Of a stretch of 64,000 bases of DNA, positions 1 to 8,322 are shown in pieces. The notes under the pieces were generated by a model that worked only from the letters and a program-made list of their open reading frames with translations, made no database searches and was not told where the DNA came from. A program made the position numbers and the translations under genes. The stretch is from AC-56 sp963702195 (lineage in GTDB: Bacteria > Actinomycetota > Thermoleophilia > Solirubrobacterales > 70-9): the NCBI GenBank assembly GCA_963702195.1, contig OY969725.1:372001-436000 (forward strand), written 5' to 3'. Position 1 is the stretch's first letter; each line of letters begins with the position of its first letter.

Positions 1-400
1 CACACAGGGGCAGCCCGCCCGCGTCGGCCGTCTCACGGAGCTCCCGCTCGAGCTCCCGGCCCTCTTCGATCTCGCCGAAGCCGGCGGAGAGGACGATCGC
101 GCCGCCGCACCCCGTGGCGGCCGCCTCGCCGATGACGGCGGGAACCGAGGCAGCCGGGATCGCGACGACCACGGCGTCCACGGGATGTGGCAAGTCCGAC
201 ACCGTCGGAACGCACGGGCGGCCGTGCACGTCGGTGCGCCGCGGATTGACGCCCCAGACCTCGCCCTCGAATCCGGCGCGCTCGAGGTTGCCCAGCACGA
301 TGTCCGCGTACGAGCCGGGGCGGTCGTTCGCTCCGACGACGGCGATCGACCGAGGTTCGAGGAGAGGGGTGGGGTTCGGGGTTGGCGCGGCGTCCCTCAA
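1..400 (-). CDS. CoA-binding domain protein (NDP-forming acyl-CoA synthetase type), 3' end cut by window
   Basis: The minus strand is open from a TTG at 398-400 to the window edge, so about 133 residues are visible. Residues 17-26 read RSIAVVGAND, followed by GVNPRR, AVVVAIPAASV and AIVLSAGFGE. This is the Rossmann-type CoA-binding domain that opens NDP-forming acyl-CoA synthetases, which interconvert acids and acyl-CoA thioesters in the cytosol; a stand-alone CoA-binding protein is the alternative. The TTG directly abuts the TAG stop of the acyl-CoA dehydrogenase upstream, in the same frame, so the two are probably cotranscribed. No clear ribosome site is seen before the TTG. The substrate cannot be read from this fragment. 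Confidence 0.75.
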   Translation of the reverse strand, partial: MRDAAPTPNPTPLLEPRSIAVVGANDRPGSYADIVLGNLERAGFEGEVWGVNPRRTDVHGRPCVPTVSDLPHPVDAVVVAIPAASVPAVIGEAAATGCGGAIVLSAGFGEIEEGRELERELRETADAGGLPLC

Positions 401-1615
401 CTAGTGAAGGATTCGCTCGACACCGCGGCGCTCGAGGCCCCGGGCGACGATCAGCCGCTGGATCTCGCTCGTTCCCTCCCAGATCCGATCCACGCGCAGC
501 TCGCGGAGCAGGCGCTCGGCGACGTTCGAGCGCCGGTAGCCGCGGCCGCCGAACGCCTGGACGCAGCGGTCGGCGCAGAGCCATGCCGCCTCGCTCATGA
601 ACAGCTTCGCCATCGAGGCCTTGTGGTGAACGATCTTCGGGTCGCCCCCTTCGTCGGCGAGACGGGCGACGGCAAGGGTGAGAAGGCGGCCGGCGGCGGC
701 ATCCGTGGCCGAGTCGGCGAGGGGAAACGAGACGCCCTGGTGATCGTAGATGCGAGCGCCACCCTGCTCGCGGCCCACCGACCACTCGACGGTCTCGTCC
801 AGGAGCCGCCACATCGCACCGCCGCACCGGGCGGCGATCCCCAGGCGCTCCTCCGTGAACCAGGAGCGCTGGAGCTCGTCGCCTCCGCCGACCCCCCCGA
901 TCACGTCGTCGGAGGAGAGCTCCACGTCCCGGAACGCGATCGTCGGGTGGCTCTCCGGATAGTTGTGTGTGTAGGCGGGGTCGTCGACGATCTCGACGCC
1001 GGGCCGGTCCCGGTCGACGACGAAGAGGGTCGGCAGCCGGTCGGCGCCGTCGATCACGTTTGCCATCACGACGTACACGGACGCGACGTCACCCGCGGTC
1101 ACGAACCACTTCTCGGCATTCAGCCGGAAGCCGGACCCCGTCGGCACCGCGGTTGCCGCGATCGCCGACGGATCGGAGCCGGCGTCGCGCTCGGTAACCG
1201 CGTAGGCGTCCTTCAGCTCACCGCGGAGGGCCGGCCGCAGGTAGCGATCGACCTGCTCGGGGCTCGCGTGGGCCCAGACGTTGTAGGCGTTTGGGACGAG
1301 CCAGTGGAGGGCGTTGGTGGTGCGCCCGTACTGCTCCTCGACGAGGGCCCACTGGACCCGGGTCCAGCCCTGCCCGCCGTGACCTGTCGCGTGCATGCCC
1401 CCGTGGAGGCGCGCGTCCATGGCCTGGCGCCGCAGCTCGGCGACGACCTCGTCGGGCAGCCGCCCGCCGCGTCTTTCGGCCTCTTCCTCCAGCGGCATGA
1501 GCACGTCCTCGGCGAAGCCGCGGGCGCGCTCGGCCAGCTCAAGGGCCTCCTCGTCGAGGTCGAGAGGCGGGGCGCCCGCGGTGGCCGGGGGCGGAGGCGT
1601 CGACTTGACCTCCAT
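401..1615 (-). CDS. acyl-CoA dehydrogenase
   Basis: 404 residues, normal length for the family. The enzyme oxidises an acyl-CoA to the trans-2-enoyl-CoA with FAD and passes electrons to ETF in the cytosol. The middle region has AYAVTERDAGSDPSAIA (substrate and flavin contacts) and EKWFVTAGD. The C-terminus has WEGTSEIQR, in which Glu380 is the expected catalytic base. It is divergent from the Rieske gene, and a CoA-binding gene follows with no spacer. A -35/-10 pair lies at 1649-1654 and 1626-1631 (TTGACC, 17 bp, TTAGTC), and the -10 is only 10 bases from the ATG, so the mRNA may be nearly leaderless. The acyl chain preference is unknown. Confidence 0.9.
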   Translation of the reverse strand: MEVKSTPPPPATAGAPPLDLDEEALELAERARGFAEDVLMPLEEEAERRGGRLPDEVVAELRRQAMDARLHGGMHATGHGGQGWTRVQWALVEEQYGRTTNALHWLVPNAYNVWAHASPEQVDRYLRPALRGELKDAYAVTERDAGSDPSAIAATAVPTGSGFRLNAEKWFVTAGDVASVYVVMANVIDGADRLPTLFVVDRDRPGVEIVDDPAYTHNYPESHPTIAFRDVELSSDDVIGGVGGGDELQRSWFTEERLGIAARCGGAMWRLLDETVEWSVGREQGGARIYDHQGVSFPLADSATDAAAGRLLTLAVARLADEGGDPKIVHHKASMAKLFMSEAAWLCADRCVQAFGGRGYRRSNVAERLLRELRVDRIWEGTSEIQRLIVARGLERRGVERILH

Positions 1616-1625
1616 CGGTTGGGCA

Positions 1626-1654
1626 GACTAACATGCGATTGACTACAAGGTCAA
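1626..1654 (-). promoter_or_regulatory. promoter with overlapping inverted repeat
   Basis: On the minus strand TTGACC (1649-1654) and TTAGTC (1626-1631) are 17 bp apart and face the acyl-CoA dehydrogenase. The palindrome TTGAC-N6-GTCAA at 1639-1654 overlaps the -35 and the spacer, so a dimeric regulator bound there would block this promoter. It sits midway between two divergent genes and could control both. The binding protein is unknown; the TetR proteins at 4636 and 5403 are candidates. Confidence 0.5.
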
Positions 1655-1685
1655 CAAACGAATCGGGTCCCGAAGGAGGCCGAGC

Positions 1686-2870
1686 TTGGCACCCACAGCG
1701 CTCTCCCCACTCAATCTTGATCTCCGCGACGTAGAGGCAGCCCTCGAGCCCTTGGAGCGGGCGACGATGCTCCCGCCGCGCGCATTCGTCGACGAGGACG
1801 TCTTCGAGTGGGAGCTCGACCGGATCTTCCGCGGCTGGATCTGCGTCGGCCATGCCTCCAGCGTGGCCGAGCCCGGCGCCTACGTCATGCGCGAGATCGG
1901 CGACGACAGCGTGGTGGTCATGGGCGGGAGCGATGGCCGCCCGCACGCGTTCCTCAACGTCTGCCGCCATCGCGGCGCACGGCTGATCAGCGACGCCGAG
2001 GGCAGTGTCCGGGCGCGCATCACCTGCCCCTACCACGCCTGGTCGTACGGGTTCGACGGCGAGCTCAAGGGGGCTCGACACATGGACGGGGTGGAGGATT
2101 TCGAGCCGTCGTGCTGGGGCCTCATCCCGGTGCGCGTTGCGACGCTCGGCGGTCTGGTCCTCGTGGACCTGAGTGGCGAGGCGCCGGACGTCGCCGCGCA
2201 CGTCGGCGACCTGGCCGGGCACCTCGAGCGCTATCGGGTGCACGGCCTCGCCCGCGGCGGCCGCAGCACCTACGACGTGGAGGCCAACTGGAAGGCGATC
2301 GCCGAGAACTACAGCGAGTGCCTGCACTGTCCCGGGGTGCACCCCGAGCTGAACGCGCTCAGCCACTACATGAGCGGCGAGGTGCTGGAGGGACCGGGCG
2401 CCTGGTGCGGCGGATCGATGACGCTGCGCGACGGCGCGGCGACGATGGCGCGTGAGGGTGGAGCCGAGCACGGCCGGGCGCCGATCGAGGGCCTCTCAGG
2501 CGACGACCTCGTCTCGGTCCTCTACTTCGTGCTGTTCCCCAACTCGCTCGTGTCGCTTCACCCCGACTACGTGATGCTCCACACCCTGTGGCCGCGAGCC
2601 GCGGATCGGACCGAGGTGATCTGCGAGTGGTACTTCGAGCCGGCGACGATCGAGCGCGAAGGGTTCGATCCCTCGGACGCGATCGACTTCTGGGACCAGG
2701 TGAACCGCGAGGACTGGCACGTGTGCGAGCTGACCCAGAAGGGCGTGCGGACCAGGGGCTACCTACCCGGCCGCTACTCGGCCGAGGAGGTCGACGTCCA
2801 CGCCTTCGACGTCATGGTGGCCGAGCGCTACATGGAGGCGCTTCGCGAGGGCCAGGCGGTTGTGGGATGA
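1686..2870 (+). CDS. Rieske non-haem iron oxygenase, alpha subunit type (quaternary-ammonium-like)
   Basis: 394 residues from a TTG with a strong GAAGGAGG site at 1672-1679. The Rieske [2Fe-2S] ligands are Cys93, His95, Cys114 and His117. The mononuclear iron motif is ENYSECLHCPGVH (207-219), with Glu211, His214 and His219. Most ring-hydroxylating oxygenases have Asp at position 211; a Glu bridge is known from oxygenases acting on quaternary ammonium compounds, such as carnitine oxygenase CntA and glycine betaine demethylases. I infer an N-demethylating or C-N cleaving monooxygenase rather than an aromatic dioxygenase. No reductase or ferredoxin partner is encoded nearby. The downstream flavoprotein and ABC importer fit uptake and breakdown of a cationic amine. 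Confidence 0.88.
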   Translation: MAPTALSPLNLDLRDVEAALEPLERATMLPPRAFVDEDVFEWELDRIFRGWICVGHASSVAEPGAYVMREIGDDSVVVMGGSDGRPHAFLNVCRHRGARLISDAEGSVRARITCPYHAWSYGFDGELKGARHMDGVEDFEPSCWGLIPVRVATLGGLVLVDLSGEAPDVAAHVGDLAGHLERYRVHGLARGGRSTYDVEANWKAIAENYSECLHCPGVHPELNALSHYMSGEVLEGPGAWCGGSMTLRDGAATMAREGGAEHGRAPIEGLSGDDLVSVLYFVLFPNSLVSLHPDYVMLHTLWPRAADRTEVICEWYFEPATIEREGFDPSDAIDFWDQVNREDWHVCELTQKGVRTRGYLPGRYSAEEVDVHAFDVMVAERYMEALREGQAVVG

Positions 2871-2980
2871 GGTGCCTTAGCACCGACAATCTCGTGCGGA
2901 CGCCTTTGGCGTCCTTACCTGCTGCTTTCGGGGCTAAAGCCCCTCACCGACAGACCCGCATGTCAGGCGGCGAAGCCGCC
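2871..2980 (+). repeat. cluster of four short hairpin repeats
   Basis: Four perfect hairpins lie in the 124-bp gap before the flavoprotein gene: GGTGC-CTTA-GCACC (2871-2884), GGACGCC-TTT-GGCGTCC (2898-2914), GGGGC-TAAA-GCCCC (2930-2943) and GGCGGC-GAA-GCCGCC (2966-2980). The first and last recur almost unchanged before aconitase (12515-12558). ACCTGCTGCT before the third recurs before a hairpin at 28827. They look like a dispersed REP-type family; the last hairpin abuts the ribosome site of the next gene. Confidence 0.7.
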
Positions 2981-2994
2981 GCAGGAGATTTGGC

Positions 2995-4626
2995 GTGAGC
3001 GGCAACGGCGCGTTTGCCGCGAACGAGATCGCGGCGAGCCTGGGGGAGGTCGGGTTGCCGGAGCCGGTGGCGGATCTCGCCGGGCGCCCCTGGGACGCGG
3101 TCGTCGTCGGCGGCGGCCACAACGGCCTCACCGCGGCGGCGTACCTCGCCCGCGCGGGCCGCAGCGTGCTCGTGCTCGAGCGGCGCGAGCGGCTCGGCGG
3201 CGCCTGCACGCTCGAGCGGCCGTTCAGCGACGAGCGTTACGTGGTGAGCCCCTGCGCCTACGTGGTCGGGCTGCTCGACGACCGGGTCATCCGCGAGCTC
3301 GAGCTGGAGCGCCGGGGCCTGCGTTACTGGATGGCGGACCCGAACCTCTGGGTCCCGTTCGAGGACGGGACGTCCTTCGGGCAGTGGATCGACGACTCCC
3401 GCACCCAGGCGAACCTCTCAGAGCTCGGCGTCTCAAAGCGCGACATCGACGGCTACTGGGCCTACGAGGAGCTGTTCGACGAGGCGCGGCGGCGCCTGCG
3501 CAAGGGCGAGCGCGACACCTGGGTCGGCGACTCGCCCACCCGCGAGGAGCTCGAGGATCTGGTCGGCGGCGATCAGACGATGATCGACCTCCTGTTCGAG
3601 GCCTCGATCGCGGACGTCCTCGACGACCACATCTCCGACGAGCGCCTCAAGACCGCCCTCTTCGGACAGGGGATCATCGGCACCTGGGGCGGGCCGCGTG
3701 AGCCGGGGACCGCGTCGATCAAGCTCATGCACTACCAGGGGGACATGACCGGCGAGGGGCCCCTCTGGGGGTACGTCGAGGGCGGGATGGGGATGGTCAG
3801 CTTCGCGATCGCCGACGCCGCGCGGGAGGCGGGCGCGGTGCTCGCCTGCGGAGTTCCCGTGGCGGAGATCGTCCCCGGGGCGGGCGTGACGCTCGAGGAC
3901 GGGACCTCGATCCGGGCCGAGACCGTGATCTGCAACGCGGACCCGAAGCGGATGCTCTCGATGCTCGACGGCCACGAGGTCGATGAGGCCTACCGCGCCC
4001 TCCTTGAGCGCTGGAAGGTCCGCAGCCCGGTCGTCAAATTCAACGCGGCGCTCGAGCGGCTTCCCGAATGGACGGCGGCGCCGGGCGAGGCCTGGCCCGC
4101 CAAGGCGACGATCGACCTCACCGGCACCATGGACGATGCGCAGCGCGCCTTCGAGGCGTGCGACCGCGGCGAGCCCGCGGTTGCGTTCGGCGAGATCTAC
4201 ATCCAGACCGGGTACGACCCCAGCCCGGCGCCGCAGGGAAGGCACCTCCTCAGCGTGTTCGGGCAGTACGCGCCGTACGAGATCTCGGAGGGCGACTGGG
4301 ACTCGCGCCGCGACGACGTCGCGAGGCAGTTCATCGACCTGATCGACCGCTTCGCGCCGGGTTTCGAGGACCTGCTCGTCGACCACGAGGTCCTCGGTCC
4401 CCCCGACATCGAATCGCGGATCGGGCTCACCGGCGGCAACATCTTCCAGGGAGAGGTCACCCCCGACCAGATGTGGGAGGGGCGGCTGTCCGCCCGAACG
4501 CCGGTGCCGGGGCTCTACTTGTGCGGCGCCGCGACTCATCCCGCCGGCAGCGTGATCGCGCTCAACGGGCGCAACGCGGCGGCCGCGGCGCTCGCCGACG
4601 CCGGGGTCGCCCTCGCGGCCGCATAG
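2995..4626 (+). CDS. PYROXD2/CrtI-like FAD-dependent oxidoreductase
   Basis: 543 residues from a GTG with GCAGGAG at 2981-2987. Residues 36-47 (VVVGGGHNGLTA) are the FAD-binding GxGxxG loop, followed by VLVLERRERLGGACT, typical of the phytoene-desaturase-like amine oxidase fold. The C-terminus has LYLCGAATHPAGSVIALNGRN, the second flavin-binding segment. Sequence style is that of pyridine nucleotide-disulfide oxidoreductase domain protein 2 (PYROXD2), whose natural substrate is poorly defined. No carotenoid genes are near, so phytoene is unlikely. It lies between the Rieske gene and two TetR regulators, and may oxidise a product of the oxygenase; that link is inference. Confidence 0.8.
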   Translation: MSGNGAFAANEIAASLGEVGLPEPVADLAGRPWDAVVVGGGHNGLTAAAYLARAGRSVLVLERRERLGGACTLERPFSDERYVVSPCAYVVGLLDDRVIRELELERRGLRYWMADPNLWVPFEDGTSFGQWIDDSRTQANLSELGVSKRDIDGYWAYEELFDEARRRLRKGERDTWVGDSPTREELEDLVGGDQTMIDLLFEASIADVLDDHISDERLKTALFGQGIIGTWGGPREPGTASIKLMHYQGDMTGEGPLWGYVEGGMGMVSFAIADAAREAGAVLACGVPVAEIVPGAGVTLEDGTSIRAETVICNADPKRMLSMLDGHEVDEAYRALLERWKVRSPVVKFNAALERLPEWTAAPGEAWPAKATIDLTGTMDDAQRAFEACDRGEPAVAFGEIYIQTGYDPSPAPQGRHLLSVFGQYAPYEISEGDWDSRRDDVARQFIDLIDRFAPGFEDLLVDHEVLGPPDIESRIGLTGGNIFQGEVTPDQMWEGRLSARTPVPGLYLCGAATHPAGSVIALNGRNAAAAALADAGVALAAA

Positions 4627-4635
4627 GTCTGGGCC

Positions 4636-5259
4636 ATGGCCGCCGGCGTGGAAGCGACGACCCGGAGCGCTCCAGAGCGCATCCTCGAGGCCGCCTGCGA
4701 CCTGATCGCGGCCGAAGGGATCGACGAGGTGCGCATCGCCAGGGTCGCCCAGCGAGCCGGGGCGTCCACGGCGCTCGTGCACCACTACTTCTCCACCCGT
4801 GAGGAGCTGCTCGAACAGGCGCTCATCCACTCGTTCGAGGGGGCGGGGGACGAGCGCTTCCGGCAGTCCGCGGACGCCGAGGAGACGGCCACCGAGGCCC
4901 TGGCCCGCGGCCTCGCCGAATCGCTGCCATTCCCGGGCTCCCAGGAGCGCGAATGGGTGCTGTGGGTGGAGCTGTGGCTGCGAGCGGTTCGCGAGCCGGC
5001 GCTGCGGCCGGTGGCCGCCCGCCTGTACGGCCGTTACCGCGATTGGGTGGCGGGGCTGATTCGAGCCGGGGTGGAGAGCGGCGAGTTTCGGGCCGACGCG
5101 AACCCCGAGGCGCTCGCGGACCTCGCGATGGCGCTCCTCGACGGGACGGGGGTCCGGGCGCTGATCCGGGATTCCGCGATGGAGGTCGATGCGGCGCGCG
5201 CGCTGGTCGCGCGGCGACTGGCCTCGGAGCTTGGCATCGAGCCCGATGCCCTGCTCTGA
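4636..5259 (+). CDS. TetR/AcrR family transcriptional regulator
   Basis: 207 residues. The N-terminal helix-turn-helix is typical: ILEAACDLIAAEGIDEVRIA, then VAQRAGASTALVHHYFSTREELL. The C-terminal half (WVLWVELWLRAVREPALRP) resembles BetI-type ligand domains. It starts nine bases after the flavoprotein gene and is probably cotranscribed with it, although TAGGTC lies six bases before the ATG. TetR proteins usually repress neighbouring genes until a small ligand binds; here the ligand may be the substrate of the oxygenase, flavoprotein and ABC importer around it. The paralogue at 5403 has the same layout. Confidence 0.88.
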   Translation: MAAGVEATTRSAPERILEAACDLIAAEGIDEVRIARVAQRAGASTALVHHYFSTREELLEQALIHSFEGAGDERFRQSADAEETATEALARGLAESLPFPGSQEREWVLWVELWLRAVREPALRPVAARLYGRYRDWVAGLIRAGVESGEFRADANPEALADLAMALLDGTGVRALIRDSAMEVDAARALVARRLASELGIEPDALL

Positions 5260-5298
5260 GCCGGGCGCCGATCCCGCCCGGAGGTCGAGCGCCGGCCC

Positions 5299-5340
5299 TT
5301 GCCACGGGGGCGGATTGGGTATAACTTGAACCGCCGTTCA
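5299..5340 (+). promoter_or_regulatory. promoter and operator-like palindrome before second TetR gene
   Basis: TTGCCA (5299-5304) and TATAAC (5320-5325) could be -35 and -10 boxes, with a short 15-bp spacer. They are followed at once by the inverted repeat TGAAC-CGCC-GTTCA (5327-5340). The palindrome covers the expected transcription start, a common arrangement for TetR autoregulation. This would be the promoter of the TetR-ABC importer operon at 5403-10405. Confidence 0.5.
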
Positions 5341-5402
5341 GCTTTGAGAGGAGCGTCCGTGCGAGGGGTTGGAGTGGTGAATTCGGAAGATCCGTTCGAG
5401 CG

Positions 5403-6098
5403 GTGAGTCCACGCCCGCAGATCGATCACGTCCGGCGCCCGCAGCTGCTCGAGGCCGCCGCGGGAGTGATCGCCGAGCGGGGCATCGCCGCAACGAGGAT
5501 CGCGGACGTCGCCGAGCGCGCGGGCACGAGCCCGCCGGCCGTCCTTTACTGGTTCAAATCCAAGGACGAGCTCCTGGCGGAGGCCCTGACGATCGAGGAG
5601 GAGCGCTTCTACGGGCAGCTGACCGAGCGGATGGAGGCGCTCGCAAGCCCGCGCGACAAGCTGCGGCTGATGCTCGAGACCTCGGCCGACGAGTACGACT
5701 GGACCCTGTGGATGGAGCTCTGGACGCGGGCCCTCCGGGATCCCGCGACCGGAACGGCTAGGAGGCGCCTCGACGAGCGCTGGCGGTCCCAGATCGCCGG
5801 CGTGATTCGCGAGGGTCAGCGCGCGGGCGAATTCGGCGACGCCGATCCGGACGACGGCGCCCTGATCCTCGCGTCGCTCATCGACGGTCTCGCCGTACAG
5901 GTCACCCTTGGGGACCCGGTCGTGACCAAGGAGCGCATGCTCGAGCGCGCGCTCGAGATCGCCGAATCGCTCCTCGACTGTGAGTTGGGGGCGGCCTACG
6001 AGACCGCGGTGGGGGATCGATCGGGCACGGCAAAATACGCCGTCCGTGAGACCGTGCCCCACCTCGCGGACACCGAACTCAGGAGGGAACTGGAATGA
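5403..6098 (+). CDS. TetR/AcrR family transcriptional regulator, heads ABC importer operon
   Basis: 231 residues from a GTG. The HTH is clear: LLEAAAGVIAERGIAATRIA, then VAERAGTSPPAVLYWFKSKDELL. The ligand domain (WTLWMELWTRALRDP) matches the paralogue at 4636 and resembles BetI-like regulators. Its stop codon overlaps the ATG of the substrate-binding protein (ATGA at 6095-6098), so the two are translationally coupled. The palindrome at 5327-5340 is a likely autoregulatory site. The C-terminal 30 residues beyond the usual domain have no recognisable features. Confidence 0.88.
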   Translation: MSPRPQIDHVRRPQLLEAAAGVIAERGIAATRIADVAERAGTSPPAVLYWFKSKDELLAEALTIEEERFYGQLTERMEALASPRDKLRLMLETSADEYDWTLWMELWTRALRDPATGTARRRLDERWRSQIAGVIREGQRAGEFGDADPDDGALILASLIDGLAVQVTLGDPVVTKERMLERALEIAESLLDCELGAAYETAVGDRSGTAKYAVRETVPHLADTELRRELE

Positions 6099-7390
6099 CG
6101 CACCACCCGAAGGAACGGCCGAACGCCCTGAGCAGGCGCGGTTTCCTGCTACGAGGCGCAGGTGCCGCCGCGGCCGTCTACGGTGCTGGCGGCCTGCTCG
6201 CCGCCTGCGGCAACACGACGAGCGTCCCCGGGACCACCGGCGCGGGCGGCGGACTCACCGGGCCGGGAGGCCTGCCGCTCGCGAGGCCCGACAGGCGCGT
6301 GACCCTGCCGCGTTGGGAGGATCCCATCAAGTCGGGGCTCAAGCCGGAGACAGGCGGGACGTTCACCGTCTTCAACTATCCCGACTACTTCTACAAGAAG
6401 CTCCTCACGGAGTTCGGAACCAAGTACGGCGTCGAAGTCCAGTACACGTCGTTCGACAACATCAACTCCGGACTTCAGCGGCTGGCCTCCGGAGCGGTCG
6501 CGCCCGACGTGATGGAGATCACGCCGGACACGCTCGATGTCGGCGTTGCCGGCAAGCTGATCAAGCCGCTCAACCTCGACTACATCCCGAACCTCCAGAA
6601 GAACATCTGGCCGCAGCTCGTCGACCCGTTCTACGACGGCGGGTCGCGCTACACCGTTCCGTACACCGTCTACGCCACCGGCATCGCATGGCGGACGGAC
6701 AAGGTCAAAGAGGACATCGCCGGCATGAACCAGCCGTGGGACATCTTCTGGGAGTCTCAGGCGTACAAGGGCAAGGTGGGGCTCCTCTCCGAGAACCGTG
6801 AGACGATCGGCATGGCGCTCCTGCGCAAGGGGATCACGGACATCAACACCGAGGATCCCGCGCTCGTGAACAAGGCGGTGTCCGACCTCAAGGAGCTGTA
6901 CGGCATCTGCAACATCAAGGTGGACGACATCCAGTACCAGACGATCCCGGAGGGATCGAGTTGGCTCCACCAGGCGTGGTCGGGGGACATGATCGCGGGC
7001 TACATCTACTACCTTCCGAAGGGAACGCCGGCGAGCGACCTCGCCTTCTGGAAGGCGCCCAAAGACAAGCGGCCGATCCAAAACGACTGCTTCGCGATCT
7101 GCTCGACCACGAAGAAGCCGGTGCTCTCGCATCTCTTCCTCAACTACCTCCTCGACAACGGCGTCGCCTATCGGAACTTCGTCGACTTCAACGGCTATCA
7201 GCCGCCGCTGAACGAGATCGACCCGGCCACCCTGGTGCGGAAGGGAGTCGTGCCTCCGAACCTGGAGAACAGCGTTCTGACGAATGATGATCTCGGGCCC
7301 GAATCCCTCCAGTACGGGACGCTCACGTCCAAGGGGCAGCAGCTGTGGGAGGACGGCTACTCGAACTTCCTCGCCGGAGGAGGGAGTTGA
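6095..7390 (+). CDS. potD: ABC transporter substrate-binding lipoprotein, spermidine/putrescine type
   Basis: 431 residues. The N-terminus has a twin-arginine signal (SRRGF at 13-17), a hydrophobic stretch and a lipobox LLAAC with Cys38, so the protein is probably exported folded by Tat and lipid-anchored outside. The mature part resembles PotD/PotF polyamine-binding proteins (GTFTVFNYPDYF, APDVMEITPDTLDVG, PYTVYATGIAW). It delivers ligand to the permeases PotB and PotC downstream. The polyamine assignment is by family only; spermidine, putrescine or another organic cation is possible. It is translationally coupled to the TetR gene. Confidence 0.88.
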   Translation: MTHHPKERPNALSRRGFLLRGAGAAAAVYGAGGLLAACGNTTSVPGTTGAGGGLTGPGGLPLARPDRRVTLPRWEDPIKSGLKPETGGTFTVFNYPDYFYKKLLTEFGTKYGVEVQYTSFDNINSGLQRLASGAVAPDVMEITPDTLDVGVAGKLIKPLNLDYIPNLQKNIWPQLVDPFYDGGSRYTVPYTVYATGIAWRTDKVKEDIAGMNQPWDIFWESQAYKGKVGLLSENRETIGMALLRKGITDINTEDPALVNKAVSDLKELYGICNIKVDDIQYQTIPEGSSWLHQAWSGDMIAGYIYYLPKGTPASDLAFWKAPKDKRPIQNDCFAICSTTKKPVLSHLFLNYLLDNGVAYRNFVDFNGYQPPLNEIDPATLVRKGVVPPNLENSVLTNDDLGPESLQYGTLTSKGQQLWEDGYSNFLAGGGS

Positions 7391-7419
7391 CGGGTCCGGG
7401 GCGCGAGCGTTAGGGCGTC

Positions 7420-8322
7420 GTGTACCGGCGCTCGCTGTGGCCTGCTCTCGCGCTCCCGGGCGTTCTCTGGCTGGTCCTCCTCTTCATCGTTCCGTTCTAT
7501 GCGGTCCTCGGGGTCGCGCTCGGAACGGTCGACCCGGTCCTCTTCCAACCGGTTCCCGTCTGGAACCCGCTCGATTGGAACGTGGGTTGGCTCAGCGAGG
7601 TCCTCGGTCGGCTCGCGCCGGGAGGGATCTGGTTCGACGTCGGGATCAGGACGATCGTTTACGTCCTCATCTCCCTGGCCCTCTGCCTGCTGATCGGGTA
7701 TCCGGTCGCCTACTACACGGCCCGGCACGCGGGGCGGTGGAAGGCCGTGATCCTCATCCTGATCATCCTTCCCCTCTGGATCAGCTACATGATGCGAATG
7801 CTGGCCTGGGTGAATCTCCTGCAGGACAACGGCTGGGTGAACCAGGTCCTGATGTTCACCCACGTGCTCAGCCAGCCTCATGACTGGCTCGGAGGGAGCG
7901 CCTCGACCGTCATCCTCGCGCTCGTCTACGGCTACATCCCCTACCTGATCCTGCCACTCTTCGCCGCGCTCGATCGCATCGACCGCAGCCACCTGGAAGC
8001 CGCGCGTGACCTCGGTGCGAGCCCCTGGTCCGCGTTTCGCACGGTCACCCTCCCGCTCTCCAAAACCGGCATCCTGGGGGGCGCCGTCCTCATCACGCTG
8101 CCGATGTTCGGCGACTACTACACGCCGAACATCGTCTCGAACTCGCCGAAGACGTCGATGATCGGCAACCAGATCGACCTCTACTTCCACGGCGGCCCGC
8201 AGCCGACGATCGGCGCCGCGCTCACGGTCGTGCTTGCCGCCTTCCTGATGATCCTCATGCTCTACTACATGCGGAGCATCCATCGCGCCCAACGCGAGGC
8301 CGGGGCGGTGGGGGCGCTGTGA
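7420..8322 (+). CDS. potB: ABC transporter permease, PotB type
   Basis: 300 residues from a GTG, with about six hydrophobic segments. The cytoplasmic loop EAARDLGASPWSAFRTVTLPLSKTGI is the EAA motif that contacts the ATPase. It forms the membrane channel with the PotC-like permease, whose GTG overlaps this stop by four bases. Position between the binding protein and the second permease, and the size, match potB of polyamine importers. The ribosome site is weak, and there is a 29-base gap after potD. Confidence 0.88.
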   Translation: MYRRSLWPALALPGVLWLVLLFIVPFYAVLGVALGTVDPVLFQPVPVWNPLDWNVGWLSEVLGRLAPGGIWFDVGIRTIVYVLISLALCLLIGYPVAYYTARHAGRWKAVILILIILPLWISYMMRMLAWVNLLQDNGWVNQVLMFTHVLSQPHDWLGGSASTVILALVYGYIPYLILPLFAALDRIDRSHLEAARDLGASPWSAFRTVTLPLSKTGILGGAVLITLPMFGDYYTPNIVSNSPKTSMIGNQIDLYFHGGPQPTIGAALTVVLAAFLMILMLYYMRSIHRAQREAGAVGAL

